Virus record (IMG/VR): IMGVR_UViG_3300042923_000773
Span: 1-40,781 of that record
Length of the DNA: 40,781 bases
From: a virus
Reading direction: 5' to 3' (one strand)
Part shown: positions 31,433 through 38,903 of the stretch, one piece after another
Layout of the letters: every line of letters starts with the position of its first letter
Position numbering within the stretch: the first letter of the stretch is position 1
Program-made: the position numbers and the translations under genes
Notes under the pieces: model-generated
What the model was told of the DNA's origin: nothing
Database searches by the model: none
What the model saw: only the letters and a program-made list of their open reading frames with translations

Positions 31433-32247
31433 CTATCGAATACGACCTGCCTGACGAGCAGTACCATTCGCGCTCCGAGCTTTCGAGCACCGGGGCGCGA
31501 TCGCTTCTACCCCAGTTCAAAGGGTCACCCGCAAAGTTCCAGTGGCAGCGCACACACCCGCGAACGAGCAAGGCGTACGACGTCGGTCATGCCGTCCACG
31601 CGAAGGTGCTGGGGACCGGGCTGCAGGCGATCGCGTACCCCGAAGAATTGCTTGCGGCGAACGGTGCAGCATCCACGAAGGCCGCGAAGGAATGGGCGCT
31701 CGAGCAGCGTGACGCCGGATTCGTCCCCATGAAAGCCGTCGAAGTGCTCGTCATCGGGAAGATCACCGAATCCGTACTCGCCAACCGGGAAGCGCGCACC
31801 ATCCTCGAGCAGCCGCACCGGGAAACGTCGATCTTCTCGACGTCCCCCGAGGGCGTAGCAATGCGGGCCCGGTTCGACATCTATGGGGACACGGACGCCG
31901 CAGACCTCAAGACGACGAACGACGCATCGCCGCGGGGATTCAACCACCACGTCGTCGAATACGGGTACTTCGTGCAGGAAGCCTGGTACCGCGACACCCA
32001 CAGATTCGAAACCGGAACCGAACTCGACACGTTCAAATTCATCGCCGTCGAAACCAGCGGCCCCTACCAAGTCGCCGTTTACGACCTCGACATCATCTAC
32101 CGCGACATCGGCCGAAAACTCGCACAAGAAGCACGCGACACCTACCAGCGGTGCACCGAAACCGGTCTGTGGCCCGGCATCGAAGGCGAACTACTCGCCC
32201 CACCCAACTGGCTCGTCTACGAACACGAAGAGGAGATGACGTTCTGA
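31429..32247 (+). CDS. RecB-like exonuclease (PD-(D/E)XK, DUF3799-like)
   Basis: A 272-residue nuclease. Helix motif GHAVH (53-57), then RFD with D150, DLK with K161 and the Q183-x3-Y187 motif (YGYFVQEAWY) form the RecB/Cas4-type active site. The family includes phage exonucleases of recombination systems that resect double-stranded DNA. It is coupled to the next gene by TGATG, and RusA follows, giving a recombination cluster. Confidence 0.85.
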   Translation: MTIEYDLPDEQYHSRSELSSTGARSLLPQFKGSPAKFQWQRTHPRTSKAYDVGHAVHAKVLGTGLQAIAYPEELLAANGAASTKAAKEWALEQRDAGFVPMKAVEVLVIGKITESVLANREARTILEQPHRETSIFSTSPEGVAMRARFDIYGDTDAADLKTTNDASPRGFNHHVVEYGYFVQEAWYRDTHRFETGTELDTFKFIAVETSGPYQVAVYDLDIIYRDIGRKLAQEARDTYQRCTETGLWPGIEGELLAPPNWLVYEHEEEMTF

Positions 32248-32813
32248 TGGACGCCCTCGACATCAGCAAGACCATCCAGGCCAACAGTGAGCAGGTGAAC
32301 GCGGACGATTTGGCCTCGCCGATCACCGTGACCATCACTAACGTCGAGAAGGGCACCGCGGATCAGCCGGTGTTCGTGCACCTTGCAGAATTCCCGGGCC
32401 GTACATTCCGGCCCGCCAAGACAGTCCGACGATTGCTCGTCGCCGCGTGGGGAACGAACGCGGCAGACTACGTCGGACGCCGGCTCACCATCTACAACGA
32501 CCGCACCGTCAAATGGGCGGGCCAGGAAATCGGTGGGGTACGCGTCTCGCACATGTCCGGCCTCGACAAGCCACTGAGTGTGCAGCTAAGCGTGTCCCGA
32601 GGTAAGCGTGCGCCCCACGTTGTCCAGCCGCTTCCGGATGCACCGCCCGCCGAGGACCGCGCCAAGACGGCGATCAACGCCATCACGAACGCGCCCAGTA
32701 TCCCGGAGCTCGACAAACTGTGGGCGCGTGTGGTGGGTGGCGGACTCGACAGGATCCCGACGGTCAAGTGTGCGTTCGATGAGCGTGCGAAGGAACTGGC
32801 GGCATCACAGTGA
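32247..32813 (+). CDS. Conserved recombination-cluster protein
   Basis: A 188-residue protein. Residues 1-125 (SPITVTITNVEKGTADQPV, RTFRPAKTVRRLLVAAWG, YVGRRLTIYNDRTVKWAGQE) form a beta-barrel-like domain found next to phage exonucleases; the C-terminal helix resembles a conserved tail (TAINAITNAPSIPELDKLWA). It may bind single-stranded DNA or act as the annealing partner of the exonuclease, but this is inference from context. It overlaps RusA by 4 bp. Confidence 0.6.
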   Translation: MDALDISKTIQANSEQVNADDLASPITVTITNVEKGTADQPVFVHLAEFPGRTFRPAKTVRRLLVAAWGTNAADYVGRRLTIYNDRTVKWAGQEIGGVRVSHMSGLDKPLSVQLSVSRGKRAPHVVQPLPDAPPAEDRAKTAINAITNAPSIPELDKLWARVVGGGLDRIPTVKCAFDERAKELAASQ

Positions 32814-33241
32814 CCGTCACGATCGCTGTTGACGGCATCCCAGCACCTCAGGGATCAAAGGTCAGAACGCGTTACGGCATGTTCGAGTCGTCGAAACGAG
32901 TGAAGCCGTGGCGGGATCTTGTCAAGCAGGCCGCATCCATCCGTGCCGACGAGCTCGGACTACTCGGACCCTTGCAGCAGCCATACCGAGTCGAGGTCTG
33001 GTTCTACATCAAGAAACCCCGCACCACACGCGCCAAGCACCCTGTCGCACCCACTGTTGGTGACCTCGACAAATTGGTTCGCGGTTGTCTCGACGCCCTC
33101 ACACAGTCGGGACTCATCGAAGACGACAGGTTCATCACCCAACTCGAAGCTCACAAGGGATGGGCTGGTGCCAGCGAAACGCCGGGCGCAATCATCCGCG
33201 TCATCGAACTCGGCAAGTCAGCCGGGGAGGAGAGCCGATGA
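32810..33241 (+). CDS. rusA: RusA-like Holliday junction resolvase
   Basis: A 143-residue enzyme with the RusA pattern: IPAPQGSK near the start and GDLDKLVRGCLDALTQSGLIEDDRF (84-108) with the acidic set D85, D87, D95 and D105/D106. It resolves recombination junctions before packaging. Ends SAGEESR, whose codons form a repeated junction (see findings). Confidence 0.92.
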   Translation: MTVTIAVDGIPAPQGSKVRTRYGMFESSKRVKPWRDLVKQAASIRADELGLLGPLQQPYRVEVWFYIKKPRTTRAKHPVAPTVGDLDKLVRGCLDALTQSGLIEDDRFITQLEAHKGWAGASETPGAIIRVIELGKSAGEESR

Positions 33242-33465
33242 ACCGTTTCCCGACCGAGCCGCCGCGCGCATACACGGCCCTGGAACTACATGCGTTCGGC
33301 ATCACCTCGGGGCATGAAACGTCCAGCGAGTACACGACGTGCGGCAAGGAATGGGGTGAGCACCGATGCAACCGGACACCCGGGCACGCGGTCATCATCG
33401 ACCGTCTGCGCCGCATCGACCACTGGTGCTCATGCGGCGCAGACTCCGGCGCGACCGATAAGTAG
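33238..33465 (+). CDS. Cysteine-rich hypothetical protein
   Basis: A 75-residue protein with C35, C44, HAV and a WCSCG motif (63-67), suited to zinc binding. ATGA overlap with RusA; followed by a strong terminator. Function unknown. Confidence 0.65.
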   Translation: MNRFPTEPPRAYTALELHAFGITSGHETSSEYTTCGKEWGEHRCNRTPGHAVIIDRLRRIDHWCSCGADSGATDK

Positions 33466-33485
33466 CCACATCTAAAGAACGAATC

Positions 33486-33522
33486 AGGGCCCGTCGTACT
33501 GCGAATACGACGGGCCCTTTAC
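33486..33522 (+). terminator. Strong intrinsic terminator
   Basis: AGGGCCCGTCGTA (33486-33498) pairs perfectly over 13 bp with TACGACGGGCCCT (33506-33518), loop CTGCGAA, followed by TT. It ends the recombination operon before the WhiB leader. Confidence 0.88.
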
Positions 33523-33547
33523 TCATCCCGTCTAGGAGGACGAACGA

Positions 33548-33586
33548 ATGAGCGAACCCATCATCCCATCCAGGTGCAGAGCATGA
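33548..33586 (+). CDS. 12-codon upstream reading frame of whiB
   Basis: AGGAGG (33535-33540) is eight bases before this ATG. The frame MSEPIIPSRCRA ends in TGA that overlaps the ATG of the whiB-like gene. The whiB start has no ribosome site of its own, so it probably depends on coupled translation. It may simply load ribosomes, or it may act as a regulatory leader peptide (two Arg and one Cys codon near its end). Confidence 0.55.
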   Translation: MSEPIIPSRCRA

Positions 33587-33807
33587 ACCTCGACCCGCTG
33601 CCCTGGATGGACGACGCGTTGTGCACCAAGGAGGACCCGGCTTTGTGGTTCCCGGAGAAGGGCGATCGGAAAACCGTCGCACTCGCGAAAGCCATCTGCG
33701 CCGAATGCCCCGTCCGCAAACAGTGCCGCACGTTCTCACAAGAAACGAACGTCATCTACGGCATCTGGGGCGGCAAGTCACCACGCCACAAGGAGACCGC
33801 AGCATGA
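33583..33807 (+). CDS. WhiB-family iron-sulfur regulator
   Basis: A 74-residue protein with the four WhiB cysteines C14, C39, C42 and C48 (CAECPVRKQC) and the GIWGG turn (60-64), plus a short basic end. These ligate a 4Fe-4S cluster, and the family binds the principal sigma factor. Mycobacteriophage TM4 WhiBTM4 represses host whiB2 and promotes exclusion, so a host-takeover role is plausible. ATG 33583 is preferred over GTG 33574 because of coupling to the 12-codon frame. Confidence 0.93.
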   Translation: MNLDPLPWMDDALCTKEDPALWFPEKGDRKTVALAKAICAECPVRKQCRTFSQETNVIYGIWGGKSPRHKETAA

Positions 33808-33953
33808 CCCGTATTTACCCGTCCGCAGCGTTCCCCGACACCCAACCGCGCGACGAAAAAGCCCACGCATGCGGTCGATGCCGCAACCCCTGGGGTATCT
33901 CGAACCCCCTCTGCCCAGGCCGGCGGACGGAGGAAGGGCGAAGAAATGGCTAG
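33804..33953 (+). CDS. Small zinc-finger protein
   Basis: A 49-residue protein with CGRCRNPWGISNPLC (23-37), a three-cysteine knuckle, and a basic tail. It starts in an ATGA overlap with whiB and overlaps the next gene by 8 bp. Function unknown. Confidence 0.55.
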   Translation: MTRIYPSAAFPDTQPRDEKAHACGRCRNPWGISNPLCPGRRTEEGRRNG

Positions 33954-34320
33954 CGGACTGCCCTGGGTTCGCATGGATTCAGACATCTACGCGAACCCCA
34001 AGATCGCCGAGTTCGTCGACGCGCACGGGCAGAAAGGACTCGCAGCCCTCGCCGTCTGGCAGTTCGCGATCCAATACAGCGGCGCACACGCAACCGACGG
34101 ACAGATTCACAAGGCCGTTCTGCGGATGATCCACGGGACGCCGGCCCATGCGCGCTTGCTTGTGGAGGGCGGGTTCCTGGATCAGTACGAAGGCGGATGG
34201 ACCGTGCGCGGGTACACCGACCACCAGCCCACGAGGAAAACGACCGAAGAACTATCCCGGATTCGCTCCGAAGCGGGACGAAAAGGCGCAGAAAAGCGCT
34301 GGCGAGGTGACGAGGAATGA
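33946..34320 (+). CDS. Replication-initiator-like winged-helix protein
   Basis: A 124-residue protein: 'GLPWVRMDSDIYANPKIAEFV...GQKGLAALAVWQFAIQYSGAHATDGQI', the N-terminal pattern of phage replisome organiser/DnaD-like proteins, and a basic end with SEAGRKGAEKRW that is common there. The longer replication domain is missing, so it may be a loader or regulator rather than a full initiator. ATGA overlap to the next gene. Confidence 0.6.
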   Translation: MASGLPWVRMDSDIYANPKIAEFVDAHGQKGLAALAVWQFAIQYSGAHATDGQIHKAVLRMIHGTPAHARLLVEGGFLDQYEGGWTVRGYTDHQPTRKTTEELSRIRSEAGRKGAEKRWRGDEE

Positions 34321-34658
34321 CCTACCACCGAACAAATCCGACCGTATACGCGGTCATGTTCGACGAGCGGAGGACGATCAAGATCGGATGCAGCACCGTC
34401 CAGCGATGGAGGAACTTTCGCGGGGCAGCGCTCCTGCAACTCATCGAGTTCACGAATGCGATCGACGCGTACTACCTCGAAGCAAAGCTGCACACCGCCT
34501 TCCGATCCCAGTTCCCGCCTGCGTTCACATCCGCGGCCGAGGCGAACCCTTTCCTCCTCAACAGGGGCGGCGGGTGGATGGAGTGCTACCTCGTCGAAGA
34601 CGAGAGCAAAGCGCGCTCACTCTTCGAATCGATCGTCGGAGTAGCTCATGGCCAATAG
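34317..34658 (+). CDS. GIY-YIG-like (T5orf172-type) protein
   Basis: A 113-residue protein with VYAVMFDERRTIKIGCSTVQRW, a central E-containing helix (AYYLEAKLHTAFRSQF) and GGWMECY. Same superfamily pattern as the protein at 27760-28209 but shorter. Nuclease activity is uncertain. ATGA overlap left, 11-bp overlap right. Confidence 0.65.
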   Translation: MTYHRTNPTVYAVMFDERRTIKIGCSTVQRWRNFRGAALLQLIEFTNAIDAYYLEAKLHTAFRSQFPPAFTSAAEANPFLLNRGGGWMECYLVEDESKARSLFESIVGVAHGQ

Positions 34659-35160
34659 CAGCGCCATAGCAAGAGCCATTGGCATCGCGGATAGCACGGT
34701 ACGGGACGGTACGTACGGAACGGTACGCAACCAAGACTCCGGAATAGATCCTCACGTCTCATATGCGGCCAGGGCTGTGGATAAGAAGGAAGTTGGTCGG
34801 TCTCGAGGACGGAAAGCGTTCGAGCAGGAAGCCGAACGATTCGCTGAACTGAACAACCGCGGCTACTCCGCCGAACGGATCGCCGCAGACCTCGGCGTAT
34901 CCGCACGATCGGTTCAACGGTGGCGTGCACGAACCGACACCCGCGTTAAGCCCGCGCCGGCACAGCGGCCACCCGAAGCGCACCAACGCGTCCTCGAGTT
35001 GCTGCAAGACGGGGCATCGATGGAAGAGGCCGCACGATCCGTCGGCATCTCATCGCACACCGTCCGCCGATGGTTTCCGGACGCGCGCCCATGGACCCGA
35101 GCACAAGTCGGTGAATACGCGGCCATGTGTCGAACCGCGAGCATCCACCACCTCCGCTGA
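34648..35160 (+). CDS. Two-helix-turn-helix DNA-binding protein
   Basis: A 170-residue protein with two similar helix-turn-helix units: 'YSAERIAADLGVSARSVQRWRART' and 'ASMEEAARSVGISSHTVRRWF'. The short N-terminal unit (AIARAIGIADSTVRD) may be a third. It resembles Hin/MerR-type or phage origin-binding proteins. The gene holds GGTACG repeats near its 5' end that it might bind. Confidence 0.7.
   Translation: MANSSAIARAIGIADSTVRDGTYGTVRNQDSGIDPHVSYAARAVDKKEVGRSRGRKAFEQEAERFAELNNRGYSAERIAADLGVSARSVQRWRARTDTRVKPAPAQRPPEAHQRVLELLQDGASMEEAARSVGISSHTVRRWFPDARPWTRAQVGEYAAMCRTASIHHLR
34696..34727. repeat. GGTACG repeats inside DNA-binding gene
   Basis: ACGGTACG occurs at 34696-34703, 34706-34713 and 34720-34727, with GTACGG between. 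Spacing is 10 and 14 bp, so helical phase is nearly kept. The codons read TVRDGTYGTVRN, a low-complexity peptide. Confidence 0.7.
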
Positions 35161-35172
35161 AAGGAGAACCGC

Positions 35173-35421
35173 ATGATCACGCTCTACACAAAGCCCGCCT
35201 GCCAACAGTGCACAGCCACACACCGGGCACTCGACACGGCCGGCATCCCATACGTCACCGTCGACCTCGCAACCACCAACCACGCACTCGAACACGTCAT
35301 CGCGCTCGGACACCTCCAAGCACCCGTCGTCATCAACGACAACACCGAAGAGTCATGGTCCGGCTTCCGGCCCGACCTCATCAATCAGATCGCAGAACGA
35401 CTCAAGGAGAACAACGCATGA
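35173..35421 (+). CDS. nrdH: NrdH-like glutaredoxin
   Basis: An 82-residue redoxin with active site CQQC (10-13), the 'APVVINDNTEESWSGFRPDLI' cis-Pro and FRPD region of NrdH. It would donate electrons to ribonucleotide reductase. No reductase gene is in the window, so it must serve the host enzyme. Ends KENNA, with codons that hold the next ribosome site. Confidence 0.9.
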   Translation: MITLYTKPACQQCTATHRALDTAGIPYVTVDLATTNHALEHVIALGHLQAPVVINDNTEESWSGFRPDLINQIAERLKENNA

Positions 35422-35669
35422 GCACCCTCATCGAATCTCAAATCCGCGACGCCCTCACCTACATGGAGGGCCTTTCTGCGGCGCTCAAAGCGCTGCCGAA
35501 CGAACCCGCATGGGGCGGGGGCGGCCAGCACCTCGTCCTCCCCGCCTACATCCCGCTCATGACCGATTCCCGCAGCGACATCGCGCCCGTTGCATGGCTC
35601 GTCGCGAACGACTTCGACGGATACGACCTCACCACCACCGACCCGTCCCCCAAGGAGAACAACGCATGA
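35418..35669 (+). CDS. Hypothetical protein between NrdH and SSB
   Basis: An 83-residue soluble protein (IESQIRDALTYMEGLSAALKAL, then VAWLVANDFDGYDLTTTDP). It starts and ends with the same 22-bp junction sequence. No family recognised. Confidence 0.6.
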   Translation: MSTLIESQIRDALTYMEGLSAALKALPNEPAWGGGGQHLVLPAYIPLMTDSRSDIAPVAWLVANDFDGYDLTTTDPSPKENNA

Positions 35670-36109
35670 GCAAAGCAACCATGACCATCGAAGGATTCGT
35701 CGCCAAAGACCCCGAAATCCGCGACGTCAACGGCCAGCAAGTCGCAACCGTCACCGTCCCCCACCAGGCACGCCGCAAAAACCGCGACACCGGCCAGTTC
35801 GAAGACGTCGGCGACGTGCTGTGGGTGCAGGCCGCGTTCTGGGGCAACGACGCGATCGCCATCACCCACGCCGCACGGAAGGGGGAGTTGGTCACCATCA
35901 CGGGTCAGCCCGAACTCAACATCTACACCAAGAACGACAACACGACCGGCGCCCAGCTGCGACTCAAAGCCGCCACCCTCGGCGTCATCCCTCGAGCCGC
36001 CAAACCCGCATCGAACACATGGGACGCAGCCAACACCACGACCACGCCGGTCGCTGACGACTGGGGCACAGGAGGTGCGGCATATGGAGACGACACCACT
36101 CCCTTCTGA
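35666..36109 (+). CDS. ssb: Single-stranded DNA-binding protein
   Basis: A 147-residue OB-fold protein: 'MTIEGFVAKDPEIRDVNGQQVATVTVPHQAR' then 'LWVQAAFWGNDAIAITHAARKGELVTITGQPEL', the usual SSB strand order, and an acidic C-terminus DDTTPF that recalls the DDDIPF tip used to recruit partners. It protects single strands in replication and recombination. Confidence 0.9.
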   Translation: MSKATMTIEGFVAKDPEIRDVNGQQVATVTVPHQARRKNRDTGQFEDVGDVLWVQAAFWGNDAIAITHAARKGELVTITGQPELNIYTKNDNTTGAQLRLKAATLGVIPRAAKPASNTWDAANTTTTPVADDWGTGGAAYGDDTTPF

Positions 36110-36152
36110 CCTGCAGCACATCATCCAACAGGATGGGAGGACGGAATCGTGA
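36084..36152 (+). CDS. 22-residue linking peptide
   Basis: METTPLPSDLQHIIQQDGRT... starts inside the 3' end of ssb, with GGAGG upstream, and its TGA overlaps the GTG start of the methyltransferase. It may only pass ribosomes to the next gene. Confidence 0.4.
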   Translation: METTPLPSDLQHIIQQDGRTES

Positions 36153-36934
36153 ACTGTGGATGCGACTCATGGGCGCATTGTGAATGCTGGCGCTGCGTGG
36201 CGGTGTGCGGGTTCCGGAAGCAGCCGGTTCTCATCGACTTCTACTGCTGCGAAGGCGGCGCGTCGGAGGGATACAGCCGCGCCGGCTGGAGCGTGGTCGG
36301 CGTCGACAAGGAGGACCAGCCCAACTACCCGTTCCCGTTCCACAAGGGCGACACGCTCGATGTCATGCGCCGCCTGATCGACGGGGAGGCGGTCGACTTT
36401 CACACTCGGGATGGGCTGGTGATCTGGCTCACCCGGGAGCAAATTGTCGCCGCGGGTGCGTCGCCGCCGTGCCAGGCGCACTCGACGATCACCCCGGACA
36501 AATCCAAGCACGTCGACCTGATCCCGCCGACACGCGAACTTCTGCACGAGTGGGGCATCCCGTTCGTGATGGAGAACGTCGAAGGGGCTAAGCGCGCGCT
36601 CGAGAACCCGGTCAAGCTCTGTGGTTCGTCGTTCGGCCTCAGGGTTCGTCGGCACCGGATGTTCGAGTCGAACGTCTACCTGACCTCGATTCCGTGCGCT
36701 CACGGGCAGCAGGGCGTCCCAGTGGGCGTTTACGGCGACCATGCCGACGGTGTGACGCGCCGACCGAACGGAACGAGCCGCGGCGTGAAAGCGCAGACCG
36801 TCGACGAGGCGCGCGAGGCGATGGGGATGCCGTGGGCTTCCTGGCACGGCGCGACGCAAGCGATACCACCGGCGTACACGGAGTTCCTGGGCCGACAGTT
36901 GCTGGCCCACGTCCGAGAGGAGCAAGCAGCATGA
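36149..36934 (+). CDS. DNA C5-cytosine methyltransferase
   Basis: A 261-residue methylase. Motif I is DFYCCEGGASEGY (30-42), motif IV is SPPCQ with nucleophile C108, motif VI is ENV (142-144), motif VIII-like 'VRRHRMFES' and the C-terminal part 'PPAYTEFLGRQLL' is motif X. It is short for the family. The first 20 residues hold six cysteines (C3, C5, C11, C13, C16, C20), an unusual zinc-like head. It could protect phage DNA from host restriction. No partner nuclease is near. Confidence 0.88.
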   Translation: MNCGCDSWAHCECWRCVAVCGFRKQPVLIDFYCCEGGASEGYSRAGWSVVGVDKEDQPNYPFPFHKGDTLDVMRRLIDGEAVDFHTRDGLVIWLTREQIVAAGASPPCQAHSTITPDKSKHVDLIPPTRELLHEWGIPFVMENVEGAKRALENPVKLCGSSFGLRVRRHRMFESNVYLTSIPCAHGQQGVPVGVYGDHADGVTRRPNGTSRGVKAQTVDEAREAMGMPWASWHGATQAIPPAYTEFLGRQLLAHVREEQAA

Positions 36935-37287
36935 CCATTGCGCGACTGACCGTCCAGCGGGGGGATCTCACCGAGTACCCGCTAGCCACGCGGACGAAGA
37001 ACGGTTGGCAGAACGGCGTCACGTTCTACCCTGACGCCGAAGTTACGAACGTGACAGAGCTCCATGTCGTTGCCGCCGAGTGGGAGTACGGAGCCGTCTA
37101 TCAGGGCGACAACGGCCATGAACTGCTCTGGTTCTCGATGGGCGCTGGTGCTTTCACAGTCCGCGAGGCCGCAGAGCGCGAAGTAGAGCGGTTCGCGGAT
37201 TCTCAGGTCGTCCTTGGGCGCCGGACCAAGCCTGGCGCATGGGAGCGGGTCCCTGCGCCCGAGCCGACCGATGGGACGGGGAAGTGA
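36931..37287 (+). CDS. Hypothetical protein after methyltransferase
   Basis: A 118-residue protein (TVQRGDLTEYPLATRTKNGWQNGVTF..., then HVVAAEWEYGAVYQGDNGHEL). ATGA overlap with the methylase gene. No family recognised. Confidence 0.6.
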   Translation: MTIARLTVQRGDLTEYPLATRTKNGWQNGVTFYPDAEVTNVTELHVVAAEWEYGAVYQGDNGHELLWFSMGAGAFTVREAAEREVERFADSQVVLGRRTKPGAWERVPAPEPTDGTGK

Positions 37288-37508
37288 CCGCGTGGCTGAT
37301 CGCCGCCTCGTGGTGGGTTCAGGGGTTGCTCGAGAGCATCCAGCACCGGCATCTCACGACCGACCCCGCGTGCATGAACCATCGGGCACCACGCCCTGGC
37401 TCACTTCTCGACCGGGCATCTCGCGGCCTTGAGTGTGAGCCGTGCATGGTCCGCCGGGCTTTCGGTGATCACGAGTGCCAGACGTTCAAAGGAGGGGGTC
37501 AGCGATGA
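37284..37508 (+). CDS. Small Cys/His-rich protein
   Basis: A 74-residue protein from a GTG that overlaps the preceding stop. It has a hydrophobic start (AWLIAASWWVQGLLE) and a CEPC...H..C cluster (about 53-67), so zinc binding is likely. Function unknown. Confidence 0.55.
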   Translation: MTAWLIAASWWVQGLLESIQHRHLTTDPACMNHRAPRPGSLLDRASRGLECEPCMVRRAFGDHECQTFKGGGQR

Positions 37509-37705
37509 TCGGCGGCCTCATGGGTGGATACCCTCTCGGCCACTTCGTCCACATCCCAGAGCTGGCTCAACTTCAGGCTGAGCAGCGTCGTCGCGACAAC
37601 GAGCCGTGCCCGAAGTGCGGGGGCGACCGTCTCCGAACTGATTTCACGGGTAGCGGCCGGTGCCACGCTCCAGGTCATAGCCCAGATCAGGAGAACAGGA
37701 GTTAG
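37505..37705 (+). CDS. Small zinc-ribbon protein
   Basis: A 66-residue protein with CPKCGG (about 35-40) and a later C..PGH. GGAGGGGG lies upstream of the ATG. A glycine-rich start (IGGLMGGYPLGHFVH). ATGA overlap left. Function unknown. Confidence 0.6.
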   Translation: MIGGLMGGYPLGHFVHIPELAQLQAEQRRRDNEPCPKCGGDRLRTDFTGSGRCHAPGHSPDQENRS

Positions 37706-37707
37706 TC

Positions 37708-37953
37708 ATGGCAGTCATCGAAATACAGACAATCGAGGGCGGGCGGCTGACTTGGGTCGGCATCTACCGCGACTCGAACGAGGCGCGCGCGATCGGGTGG
37801 GGAAACACCCTCATCAATGGGTTCGCGCGCTCTCACGAGCACCACGAACCCAACCTCCGCATCCTCGACAAGCCCGCGAGCGAGGGCGGAATCGTCATCG
37901 GCGCATGGCAGGCGGAGGGCTACGAGTCCAGTGCACAGGAAGGCACGACATGA
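37708..37953 (+). CDS. Hypothetical protein
   Basis: An 81-residue protein (VIEIQTIEGGRLTWVGIYRDSNEARAIGWGNTL). The start reads like a small alpha-beta fold. Two bases separate it from the previous gene and it overlaps the next by ATGA. Confidence 0.6.
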   Translation: MAVIEIQTIEGGRLTWVGIYRDSNEARAIGWGNTLINGFARSHEHHEPNLRILDKPASEGGIVIGAWQAEGYESSAQEGTT

Positions 37954-38348
37954 GCACCGCAGACGACGCACTCAGCGAAGCCGGCAAGACCGTCGAGGAC
38001 TACGCAGCACTCGACCGAGCGATCGGGGCCGTGCTGTTCAACGCCTCGAACTTCCCCGAGCGGGTCCAGTCGCGTCTCCTCGGGCAAAACATGCGACCGC
38101 TGAACGAGAAGCTGGCGGACGCGGTTCTCGCTGCGGGTTTCCGGCGCCCGTCCCCACCCACCGACGAACAGATCGACGCGGCGACACGAGCGTTCTACGA
38201 CGCAGATCCGATCCTCGACCTGGACGAGATTTCAGGAACACCCGTGCCGCGCCCGTGGGCCTCGACCGGCGATCGCTATCAGGATCACCTGCGCGGGTTG
38301 GTGCGCGCGGCTCTGGAGGCTGCTGATCTGGTTGGGGGTGCGGCATGA
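37950..38348 (+). CDS. Hypothetical helical protein
   Basis: A 132-residue protein with 'PPTDEQIDAATRAFYDADP' and a C-terminal helix 'DHLRGLVRAALEAADLVGG'. The 'D.QIDAAARA...' stretch followed by a terminal RAALEAA helix is frequent in phage and actinobacterial hypothetical proteins. ATGA overlaps on both sides. Confidence 0.65.
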   Translation: MSTADDALSEAGKTVEDYAALDRAIGAVLFNASNFPERVQSRLLGQNMRPLNEKLADAVLAAGFRRPSPPTDEQIDAATRAFYDADPILDLDEISGTPVPRPWASTGDRYQDHLRGLVRAALEAADLVGGAA

Positions 38349-38626
38349 GCGAACGGCTCGAAGCGATCCGAGGGCAACTGCGTCACGTCTACGGGAAGGG
38401 GCAGATGGTGGAAGCCCTCGCCGAGACCATCGACAGCAAGTGGTCCGGATGGCTGGCGGGAGACGGCAACGCCCGCCATGACGACGGGATCGAATACGCC
38501 GTGCAGATGGAGTGCTGGAACTGGTTTTCCGGCGGTGGAACCGCCGAGATCGCCGCGAAACGCATCATCGCTGCCGTCGCCGCGGCTAGCCCAGATCACA
38601 CGAACCGGAGGAACAACGATGCCTGA
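38345..38626 (+). CDS. Hypothetical protein
   Basis: A 93-residue protein (LEAIRGQLRHVYGKGQMVEALAETID, then GTAEIAAKRIIAAVAAASP). Mostly helical. 8-bp overlap with the next gene, whose ribosome site CGGAGGAACAACG lies in its last codons. Confidence 0.6.
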   Translation: MSERLEAIRGQLRHVYGKGQMVEALAETIDSKWSGWLAGDGNARHDDGIEYAVQMECWNWFSGGGTAEIAAKRIIAAVAAASPDHTNRRNNDA

Positions 38627-38903
38627 CACACCCGAAGGATTCACCGACGCGCAGTGGCACATCACCGCATCGAACGATGCGGGCGTGGATCACTCCCTGC
38701 ACCCGCGGCAGTACGTCATCACCTGCGAGTGGTGCGACGCCGTGTTCTGGGGGCCACGGAAGGCCGATGCGATGCGAGACCTGGACCGGCACCGCGAGGA
38801 GGTCTACGAGCGGTACGTCGATGAGGGTGTGGCCGCTGGCGACTTCCCTCGTCCGGCGCGCCGGACGACCGCCTCGATTTATGACGAAGGAGAGAAACGA
38901 TGA
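38619..38903 (+). CDS. Hypothetical protein with zinc knuckle
   Basis: A 94-residue protein with TCEWCDAVFWG (35-45) and a later H in a helix (DLDRHREEV), so a C2H-type zinc motif. It ends YDEGEKR, a junction nearly identical to that at 30041-30066. Confidence 0.6.
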   Translation: MPDTPEGFTDAQWHITASNDAGVDHSLHPRQYVITCEWCDAVFWGPRKADAMRDLDRHREEVYERYVDEGVAAGDFPRPARRTTASIYDEGEKR

